From assembly GCA_029260595.1 (NCBI GenBank), contig JAJDCY010000024.1, forward strand, positions 1-64,000: DNA of 64,000 bases. The letters run 5' to 3'. Source of the DNA: Phycisphaeraceae bacterium. Its GTDB lineage: Bacteria; Planctomycetota; Phycisphaerae; Phycisphaerales; Phycisphaeraceae. Below the pieces are notes generated by a model that made no database searches, was not told the origin of the DNA, and saw nothing but the letters and a program-made list of their open reading frames with translations. A program made the translations under genes and the position numbers. This document shows, piece by piece, positions 57,624 to 64,000 of the stretch; position 1 is the stretch's first letter, and every line of letters begins with the position of its first letter.

Positions 57624-57785
57624 TCCGCTCTCCGGCCGGCCCTGCAGCCCCCGGCCAATTCTCGTCGAACGTATTCTAGCTGTTTGCGGGGTCGATGTCG
57701 CCCGATACGCCCGCATCCGGGCGGTTTCTGCTTGATGTCAGGGGGGATACACTACCGCCCCGTGCCAACACCCCCGAAAAAGCCG

Positions 57786-58841
57786 ATGACCTACGCCGCC
57801 GCCGGTGTCAGCATCGATGCCGGTGATCGGATGGTGGGGATGATCCAGTCACATATGCGCCGCACGCACGGCCCACGGGTGATCGGTGCGCATGGTGGGT
57901 TCGCGGGGTGTTTCCGTCTGGATTTCAACGAGCAGCTATTTAAACGCAACTACCGCGATCCGGTGTTGGTTAGCTGCACCGATGGCGTGGGGACCAAGGT
58001 CAAGATCGCTGCCGATCTGAAGACTTACGACACCGTGGGGCAGGACCTGGTGGCCATGAGCGTCAACGACCTGGTCGTCCAGGGTGCCGAGCCGCTGTTC
58101 TTCCTTGACTACCTGGCGGTGCACAAGCTGTACGAGGAGCAGGCCACGGCGATGGTCAAGGGCGTCTCGGACGGCTGCTGTCTGGCTGGGTGTGCCCTGC
58201 TCGGCGGGGAAACGGCCGAGATGCCCGATGTGTACACCCCGGGCGAGTTCGATATGGCTGGCTTCGCCGTGGGGGTTTGCGAGCTCGGCAAGCTGGTGAC
58301 CGGCGAGCGAGCCGAACCGGGGGACGTGATCCTTGGGTTGGCTTCAAGCGGTGTGCATTCCAACGGGTACAGCCTGGTCCGGCGGATCGTCGCGGATTGT
58401 GGGCTGTCGCTAAGTCTTTGTTACCCGGAGTTGGACGACGAGCGGACGCTGGGCGAGGTGCTGCTTACCCCAACGCGTATCTACGCCAAGTCAGTTGTCG
58501 CGGTGTTGCGTCGGTACCGGGTTAAGCAGGTAGTCACTGCGATGGCGCATATCACCGGCGGCGGTCTGCCGGGCAATGTGCCCCGCGTGCTCGGCAGCCA
58601 CCTCAATGCGCGCATCCGCCGGGCCGCATGGCCGGTGCCCAACGTGTTCGGCTTCCTCGGACGCCACGGCGCGGTCGAGCAGGAGGAGATGGACCGAGTC
58701 TTTAATATGGGGATCGGATACGTGATGGCGGTGCGGCCGCACTTCGCCGAGTCCGTCGCCCACCAACTCACTCGAGCCGGGGAGCAGGTTTACACACTCG
58801 GCAAGATTGTGCGCGGCACGGGTAAGGTGGTATTCGTTTAG
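57786..58841 (+). CDS. purM: Phosphoribosylformylglycinamidine cyclo-ligase
   Basis: A 351-residue ATP-dependent enzyme making aminoimidazole ribonucleotide in purine synthesis. The phosphate-binding motifs are SCTDGVGTKVKIA, NDLVVQGAEPLFFLDYL, and GLASSGVHSNGYSLVR, and the closing motif is HITGGGLPGNVPRVL. Length is normal from ATG 57786 (MTYAAAG). Upstream GTG 57762 and ATG 57735 in the same frame could add 8 to 17 residues. No other purine genes are adjacent. Confidence 0.94.
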   Translation: MTYAAAGVSIDAGDRMVGMIQSHMRRTHGPRVIGAHGGFAGCFRLDFNEQLFKRNYRDPVLVSCTDGVGTKVKIAADLKTYDTVGQDLVAMSVNDLVVQGAEPLFFLDYLAVHKLYEEQATAMVKGVSDGCCLAGCALLGGETAEMPDVYTPGEFDMAGFAVGVCELGKLVTGERAEPGDVILGLASSGVHSNGYSLVRRIVADCGLSLSLCYPELDDERTLGEVLLTPTRIYAKSVVAVLRRYRVKQVVTAMAHITGGGLPGNVPRVLGSHLNARIRRAAWPVPNVFGFLGRHGAVEQEEMDRVFNMGIGYVMAVRPHFAESVAHQLTRAGEQVYTLGKIVRGTGKVVFV

Positions 58842-59236
58842 ACGGTGGGGGGGGCGTCGTGCGGCGCAACTCCCCGCGATCGGCCGGTTGATCGGGTCGT
58901 GCCGATTGTGCCGGCTGCGGTCCGGTAATGCCCGGATTTTCCCTTGATCGCTTGGCCTGCCGTGTTGGTTCTCAACAACTGCGGGCCTAAAATGTGCCTC
59001 ACCCGCAGCAACGGTCGGGTGATTGAGGCGTCAAGCACACCCGGCTGTCGATCTGGTGCGACACCCCGGCGCGACCGGCACGGTCGGCATGGGTGGCCAC
59101 CTGCCAGAATCGCCTTTAAGTCATTAAAAAATAGAATATTATGGATAGCAGAAAAAAAAGTGCGCTCGCTCACCCGGTCTGGCAGGGTCATTGTGTTAGT
59201 GATAAGCACTTCACTAACGAAGCGGGAGAATCACCG
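58842..59236. other. Intergenic region upstream of the small coiled-coil gene
   Basis: This 395-base gap has no gene I can support. An AT-rich stretch at 59116-59157 stands out against GC-rich surroundings and may hold the promoter of the coiled-coil gene. The inverted repeat at 59195-59218 lies near its end. Confidence 0.45.
59195..59218 (+). repeat. Inverted repeat before the small coiled-coil gene
   Basis: GTTAGTG at 59195-59201 pairs with CACTAAC at 59212-59218 around ten bases, just before the GGGAG at 59224. It could be an operator or a leader hairpin near the ribosome site. Confidence 0.55.
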
Positions 59237-59542
59237 ATGGATGAGAAGAAGTTTCAAGCCAAGCTCGCCGAGCTGATGAACGAGATTTCCACCCTGCCCA
59301 AGGGTGAGCGAGATAAGCTGACCGAGATTGCCCGCGAGACCCAGGACCGCCACGCGAAGCTTCGCAAGACCGTCAGTGATCTCCAGGAGAGCCTGGACTA
59401 CCTGCGGCTGTCGATCAAGTACCTGGTCTTCGACCTCGAGGCCACGCGCCGCGAGAACACCTACCTGCGCAAGATGCTCCAGCAGAACCGCTCGGGCAGC
59501 GATTTCGACCCTCAAAACCCGGACAACCCGGATTCTGCATAA
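59237..59542 (+). CDS. Small conserved coiled-coil protein
   Basis: A 101-residue, highly charged helical protein. About residues 10-85 form a long coiled coil with RDKLTEIARETQDRHAKL and LDYLRLSIKYLVFDLEATRREN. The LRLSIKYLVFDLEATRREN stretch looks like a conserved core; I recall similar planctomycete proteins but name no function. ATG 59237 is set by GGGAG at 59224-59228. The unit is short: an inverted repeat before it and a terminator after it. It could be a structural or regulatory partner. Confidence 0.82.
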   Translation: MDEKKFQAKLAELMNEISTLPKGERDKLTEIARETQDRHAKLRKTVSDLQESLDYLRLSIKYLVFDLEATRRENTYLRKMLQQNRSGSDFDPQNPDNPDSA

Positions 59543-59582
59543 AATTAATAACGACACATGCTTACCAACCCCTTTTGATAAG

Positions 59583-59616
59583 CGGGCGCCCTTTTCTGGG
59601 GCGTCCGTTTATTTTT
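59583..59616 (+). terminator. Rho-independent terminator after the coiled-coil gene
   Basis: A 9-bp stem with one G-U pair (59583-59591 with 59599-59607) and T-rich tail TTTATTTTT. Confidence 0.85.
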
Positions 59617-59827
59617 ACGCCCGCTAAGGCCTCCCAAGGGCTGTTGATGCCCGTCGATCTCGGTCCACACCCCTGACAAATCACCAGTGGCGGATAAACC
59701 GGGCTGTCCATTGCGCCGATGTTCCAACATATGGGCATCGGTCCCGGTACGCAGACCGTCTGAACACACACCGGGACGCCCACTTTGGAGCCGGTCGCGC
59801 TAGGCGTGACGGAGGAGATGATTGCGT

Positions 59828-61123
59828 ATGGCATTGGGTTGGTCCAAGTCACGCCCCTCACCAATCGCCGTGGACTTCGGCGCCGACAGCCTGAAGATGC
59901 TCCAGGTATTGCCCGGCCCGGCCCGCAAACACACGCTGGGCGATCCGCCGCAACTGATTGCGGCCGCGAGCGTCCAGGTTCCCGAGGACGCGCGCTCCAA
60001 GCCAACCGACCGCTACGCATTCTTCGCCGAGGCCGTGAAGGAACTGCTCACCGCTCAACCGTTCAAGGGCAAGCGGGCGATCCTGGCGATCCCGGCTTAT
60101 CAGACTTTGGTCCAGCACCTGCAGATCGCCCGCGTCGACCGCGAAGACTTCGAGGCGCAGATCGGTTTGTACCTGCGACAACGCCTGAACATCGACCCGT
60201 CACGCATGGTGATCCGCCACTACGACGTCGGGACGGTTGTGCGCGAGGGGTCGTCCAAACAAGAGATCCTGTGCATGGCGGCCAGCCGCGAGGCGGTAAT
60301 GCGGCACATCGAGATCGCCCACCGGTCCAAGCTCGATGTGGTTGGGATGCACTGCGAGCCCCAGTGCGTCGTCAAGGCGTTCGAGTACCACTATCGCCGT
60401 GAAGCCGACAAGCAGCGGGTTACGTGTTTCGTTGATATTGGTGCGGCTACGACGAAGGTTGTGATCGCCCACGGATCGGAGATGGTATTCGCCAAGGTGA
60501 TCCACGCGGCCGGCGATCACTTCTCCCGGCAGGTCGCCAAGTCGATGGACGTGTCTCTGGCGGAGGCCCGGGTCGCCAGGATCAACGCCGCGTCCCAGGC
60601 CGGCGAGGGGCCCAAGGCCGACGCCGCTGAGGGCGCCGATATCGCTCAACCGGTTGCGGAAGAGCCCGCAACACTCTCGAGCCCCGAGGCCGCGACGGCC
60701 GGAGGCGTAGCGCTTGCCAAGGCACCGGCCAAGTCCGTCCGTGTCACGGACGCCGTTCCGACGACCGCCGATCCGGCCGGCGATGAGTCCGATCGTAAAC
60801 CCGTCAACCTGCGCAGCCCCACAAGTATCTCCGAGCCGTTGGACTGCCTGATCGATGAGTTGCGGTTGTGCGTCCGTTACTACCAAACCATATTCCCCGA
60901 TCGCGCGATCGAGAAAGTGATCTTCCTCGGCGGCGAGTCGTCCCACCTGGCGGTCTGCCAAAAGATCGCCCGAGACTTAAGACTCGGCGCCCAACTGGGA
61001 GACCCGTTGGCGCGGCTGGTCAAGACACGACAGGCCAACGCCGACGGTGGCGTTGACCTGGAGCAATCGCAGCCAGGCTGGGCCGTCCCGATGGGCCTGT
61101 GCTTGAGTGATGCGAATTTATAG
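59828..61123 (+). CDS. pilM: Type IV pilus assembly ATPase-fold protein PilM
   Basis: A 431-residue actin-like cytoplasmic protein. The first phosphate loop is IAVDFGADSLKMLQV, the second FVDIGAATTKVVIA, and the last VIFLGGESSHL. A Pro/Ala/Glu-rich insert (about residues 255-315) makes it longer than usual PilM (about 350). PilM joins PilN at the inner membrane. GGAGGAG at 59811-59817 sits ten bases before ATG 59828. It leads the pilus operon. Confidence 0.9.
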   Translation: MALGWSKSRPSPIAVDFGADSLKMLQVLPGPARKHTLGDPPQLIAAASVQVPEDARSKPTDRYAFFAEAVKELLTAQPFKGKRAILAIPAYQTLVQHLQIARVDREDFEAQIGLYLRQRLNIDPSRMVIRHYDVGTVVREGSSKQEILCMAASREAVMRHIEIAHRSKLDVVGMHCEPQCVVKAFEYHYRREADKQRVTCFVDIGAATTKVVIAHGSEMVFAKVIHAAGDHFSRQVAKSMDVSLAEARVARINAASQAGEGPKADAAEGADIAQPVAEEPATLSSPEAATAGGVALAKAPAKSVRVTDAVPTTADPAGDESDRKPVNLRSPTSISEPLDCLIDELRLCVRYYQTIFPDRAIEKVIFLGGESSHLAVCQKIARDLRLGAQLGDPLARLVKTRQANADGGVDLEQSQPGWAVPMGLCLSDANL

Positions 61124-61246
61124 ACACGCCGCCTGCATGGCCGGCACCGCGTGCGGTGTACCGGTGAACCGGATCGAACAGGCCGAGCGATAGTGACAGA
61201 ACCAACCGGGGGCCCGCCGCCTCGGCCGAGAGAATGGGAGCATGCG

Positions 61247-62080
61247 ATGCCCAATATGAGCTTCCTGCCTGAAGACTACCTCGAGAAGAGGATTCAGCGC
61301 CGGACCAACGCCATCAGTGTGTCGCTGTTCCTGATTGTGATCTCTGGCGTGGTCGGCGCGTACTTTGTCACTAACCGCCAACGCGACGATGTCCGCTTGC
61401 GCCAGGAGCAGGTCAACACCCGCTACCAGGAGGCGGCCAAGCGCCTCGAACAGCTCGACCAGTTGCAGGCCCAGAAGCAGGAGATGATCCGTAAAGCCAA
61501 GGTGACCGGCATGCTGCTCGAACGCGTGCCGCGCAGCCTGATCCTTGCCGAACTGATCAACAATATGCCCTCGACCCTTAGCCTGACCGAGCTTGAACTC
61601 GAAACCATCGTCATCAAGCCGAGAAATCTACCCAAAACCGCGCTGAAAAAAGCCAAGCGCAATCGTAAGCAACAACAGCAGGCGGCCGAATCGGACCTCC
61701 CGGATATCAAGCCCACCGAGGTCTTCCTGCGGCTGATCGGCGTCGCCCCGACGGACGTCCAGGTCGCGCAGTTTATGACCTCACTGGGCCGGACCGAGAT
61801 GTTCCTGGATGTGAACCTGCTGTTCAGCCGTGAGATCAGGATGGACAACCTGCTCATGCGCGAGTTCCGCATCGAGTCGCGACTCAACCCGGGTATCCAG
61901 ATCCAGGAACTCGACCTGAAAAAGGTCCGCCGCGCCCTCAAGCAGAACCCGATGGGCAACACCATTCAGATCGACGCCGACGGCAAGTTGGTGATCCCCG
62001 ACGACCCGGATATGCCTCAGGCTCTGCAGGGCGCGATCCCGGTCGCCGACACAATCGACAACCCCACACTCCAGGACTGA
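61247..62080 (+). CDS. pilN: Pilus assembly protein PilN
   Basis: A 277-residue inner-membrane protein. The N-terminal PNMSFLPEDYLEKR (PilM-binding type) is followed by one helix (about 24-41), a coiled coil (about 45-85), and a ferredoxin-like periplasmic domain. GGGAG is six bases before ATG 61247. It lies 123 bases after pilM. The PilN/PilO pair forms the inner-membrane platform. Confidence 0.85.
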   Translation: MPNMSFLPEDYLEKRIQRRTNAISVSLFLIVISGVVGAYFVTNRQRDDVRLRQEQVNTRYQEAAKRLEQLDQLQAQKQEMIRKAKVTGMLLERVPRSLILAELINNMPSTLSLTELELETIVIKPRNLPKTALKKAKRNRKQQQQAAESDLPDIKPTEVFLRLIGVAPTDVQVAQFMTSLGRTEMFLDVNLLFSREIRMDNLLMREFRIESRLNPGIQIQELDLKKVRRALKQNPMGNTIQIDADGKLVIPDDPDMPQALQGAIPVADTIDNPTLQD

Positions 62081-62084
62081 CGCC

Positions 62085-62621
62085 ATGAGAATCGGTATAC
62101 GCGAACTCATCTTCTTCCTGCTGCTCCTGGCGATGCCCGTGGCTGCATACCTGTTCGTCTTCGAGCCGCGTAACCAGCAGATCGAAGAGGCGATGCAGGA
62201 GATCCATCAAAAGGAAGAGAAGCTCGTCCAACTCGAAGCGGCCACCCGCAACATCGCGGACCTGGGCAAAGAGATCGACCAGCTCACCGAAGCAATCTCG
62301 ATGTTCGAGGAGAAGCTACCGGCCGAGCGCGAGGTCGATGTGATCCTCATGCAGGTCTGGGAGATGGCCGCGAAGCAGAGCTTGATCTCCAAGTCGATCC
62401 GCACCGATAAGCCGGTCGACTCCGGTCAGTACGCCGCGCTACCGATCCCGATGACGATTGTCGGTGACTTCGATGGGTTCTATCAATTCCTGCTCGAGCT
62501 TGAGAAGCTCCCGCGAATCACGCGGATCCCGAGGCTTAAACTCAAGAAAAACAAAAAATCAAACCAGGGTCAGATGGTCGCGGATTTTGTGTTGAACATC
62601 TTCTTTGAAGAATTCAAATGA
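62085..62621 (+). CDS. pilO: Pilus assembly protein PilO
   Basis: A 178-residue inner-membrane protein. One helix (about residues 8-25) leads to a coiled coil (30-75) and a small domain with IPMTIVGDFDGFYQFLLELEKLPRI, typical of PilO. It starts four bases after pilN stops, so translation is probably coupled. Confidence 0.9.
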   Translation: MRIGIRELIFFLLLLAMPVAAYLFVFEPRNQQIEEAMQEIHQKEEKLVQLEAATRNIADLGKEIDQLTEAISMFEEKLPAEREVDVILMQVWEMAAKQSLISKSIRTDKPVDSGQYAALPIPMTIVGDFDGFYQFLLELEKLPRITRIPRLKLKKNKKSNQGQMVADFVLNIFFEEFK

Positions 62622-62658
62622 GTGCTCCGGCACGCCCCTGAAACCAAAGGCGTTCACT

Positions 62659-63411
62659 ATGGCATCGAAAGACCTGGACAACCCGATCGAAGGCATGATG
62701 ACCCCGCCCGGCGACGAAAGCGAGAAGACGCTGTCGTTGATGTCCGGGGTGGTTGGTCCCGAGGGTTTGCCCGAGCCGGCGGACCTCGACCTGACGTCGA
62801 TGAAGTCGTCGAGCAAGTTCTTCAGCCAGGGGACGATGTTGATTGTCATCCTGTTCCTGGTCGCGGCCGGATCACTCTACGCCATGAGAATGGGCCAGAG
62901 CGATCTGAACTCCGGCATCGTCGCGAAAGATGTCGAAGCTAAGATCGAACAGGCATTGGCCAAGCTGACCAAGCCCGAGACGCTGCCGAAGGGCGACCCG
63001 TTGCTTGCCGCGAACATGGACCTGCTGCTCAACGACACCAACGATATCCTCATCATGTTCGAGAACGACCCGACCAATCAGCAGGTCCCGCTGCGGTTCG
63101 TCAAGAAGAACCCGTTCGTACTGCCGATCTACCGCAAGATTGATGAGGGTGCGAGACCGCCCAGCGAGCTCGAAGCCGAACTCGCGGCCAAGAAGCACCT
63201 GGACAACCTGAACAAGGAACTCGCCGCGTTAGACCTGCAGAGTATCGTTCAGGGTGCTCGCCCGGTTGCGATTATCAGCGGTGAGTTCTATCAGCCCGGG
63301 CAGACCGTCGGCAGCTTCACGATCCAATCTATCAGCCATCTCCAGACCGTCCTGGTGAGCGGCGAACACTCGTTCACACTAGAAATGAAAAGCAAGCAGG
63401 ACAAGAGATAA
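62659..63411 (+). CDS. PilP-like inner-membrane protein of the pilus operon
   Basis: A 250-residue protein with a cytoplasmic N-terminus (about 60 residues), one helix (about 72-88), and a periplasmic part with KKNPFVLP and a C-terminal beta domain AIISGEFYQPGQTVGSFTI. The KNPF and the closing beta domain resemble PilP/GspC. Its place after pilO fits. It is not a lipoprotein, unlike classical PilP. ATG 62659 is chosen with AAAGG upstream. Function inferred. Confidence 0.68.
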   Translation: MASKDLDNPIEGMMTPPGDESEKTLSLMSGVVGPEGLPEPADLDLTSMKSSSKFFSQGTMLIVILFLVAAGSLYAMRMGQSDLNSGIVAKDVEAKIEQALAKLTKPETLPKGDPLLAANMDLLLNDTNDILIMFENDPTNQQVPLRFVKKNPFVLPIYRKIDEGARPPSELEAELAAKKHLDNLNKELAALDLQSIVQGARPVAIISGEFYQPGQTVGSFTIQSISHLQTVLVSGEHSFTLEMKSKQDKR

Positions 63412-63448
63412 CGCCCGATCAAGCGCGAGGCGTCCTGCTTGATACCCA

Positions 63449-64000
63449 ATGCAAAAAGACGATCTGATCCAGTGGTTCAATGAGTCCGACGAGGGCCTCC
63501 AATCCCTCGATCAGTCGGACGAGTCGTTGAGCGACCTTTGGAAGCCTGAGGAGGCCGCCGAGGAAACCGCGGTCGGCGGCGACCTGGGCGATGTCATGCT
63601 CGCCGCCGGGTCGATCGATGGCGAGAAACTCAATAACGCCCGGTCGATCTCAAGCAAAACATCCGGCAAGTCCCTGGTCGACATCTTCTACGAGATGGGT
63701 GTGGACGAGGTCAAGATCCAGACGGCGGTCGCCTCAATCCGCGGGTTGGACTTCGAGCGGATTACCGCAGCCGAGATCGAGACTAAATACCTCAACCGCC
63801 TGTCACTCGAGTTTTGCAAATCGCACAACGTGATGCCGATCCGCACCGCGGGCAGCCGGCTGATCCTGGGGATGACCTACCCCGACAATCTGTTGATCAT
63901 CGACGAGGTCCGTCACAAGCTCGGTGTCGCGATCAAGCCGGTGGTGGTTTGTCGTAACGAGATCGTCGCGATCATTGAGTCGCTCAAGGAGGAAGAGCAG
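63449..64000 (+). CDS. PilB/GspE-type secretion ATPase, N-terminal part (runs off the window)
   Basis: The first 184 residues of a longer gene. An acidic N-terminus (MQKDDLIQWFNESDEG) leads into a MshEN/GspE-N domain with LVDIFYEMGVDEVKIQTAV, FCKSHNVMPI, and LGMTYPDNLLIIDEV. The ATPase core with Walker motifs lies beyond 64000. It fits the motor ATPase that extends the pilus (PilB). GspE is the alternative; the operon favours PilB. The start follows the PilP-like stop by 37 bases. Confidence 0.85.
   Translation, partial: MQKDDLIQWFNESDEGLQSLDQSDESLSDLWKPEEAAEETAVGGDLGDVMLAAGSIDGEKLNNARSISSKTSGKSLVDIFYEMGVDEVKIQTAVASIRGLDFERITAAEIETKYLNRLSLEFCKSHNVMPIRTAGSRLILGMTYPDNLLIIDEVRHKLGVAIKPVVVCRNEIVAIIESLKEEEQ

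Overview
The window is GC-rich bacterial DNA from what looks like a planctomycete of class Phycisphaerae (inference). Three secreted proteins end in PEP-CTERM sorting tails. A giant RHS protein begins with a planctomycete-type LEPR-XLL motif and carries a dockerin-like repeat. Envelope genes for a Gram-negative-type outer membrane (LptE-like, BamD-like) sit beside ftsH, and a pilMNO-type pilus operon lies at the right edge. Gene density is high, strands alternate, and I see no rRNA, tRNA, CRISPR array, insertion sequence or phage module.

Layout. 0.1-6.8 kb: ygfZ-like and argC, a small heat shock protein with a clear terminator, a HAD phosphatase, an amidohydrolase, a CAAX-protease-like membrane protein of the exosortase-associated type, and a GGQ release-factor-like protein. 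6.7-13.6 kb: a signalling cluster with a heme-motif hybrid histidine kinase, an ammonium transporter with a signalling coiled coil, a GAF-PP2C phosphatase and an HD-GYP protein. 13.6-19 kb: an ECF sigma factor remnant lacking its front half, two PEP-CTERM proteins, tyrS and sthA. 19.2-22.8 kb: a SET-domain protein, an overlapping GNAT/nitrilase pair and nadA. 23-29.3 kb: a third PEP-CTERM protein, a two-partner-secretion exoprotein and an HD-GYP protein whose HD histidine is lost. 29.3-36 kb: an ABC exporter, BamD-like, LptE-like, ftsH and a low-GC DUF3885 gene. 36-44.8 kb: polX, gcvPA-nifS-pyrK, fliM, and gmd-fcl for GDP-fucose. 45.1-53 kb: a 2610-residue RHS protein with an HExxH tip. 53-59.6 kb: ispD, sppA, a glycosyltransferase, a Fur-family regulator, purM and a small coiled-coil protein. 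59.8-64 kb: pilM, pilN, pilO, a PilP-like gene and the start of a PilB/GspE ATPase that runs off the window.

Main themes. One is cell-surface and secretion biology: PEP-CTERM proteins, the TPS exoprotein, the RHS protein, GDP-fucose synthesis, pilus assembly, LptE/BamD-like proteins, SppA and FtsH. The other is signalling: the Amt/kinase pair, the PP2C phosphatase and two divergent HD-GYP proteins. The most unusual items are the RHS protein with a putative zinc-peptidase tip and no adjacent immunity gene, and the Amt-coiled-coil plus heme-motif kinase operon. All family assignments come from reading motifs; no database search was run.
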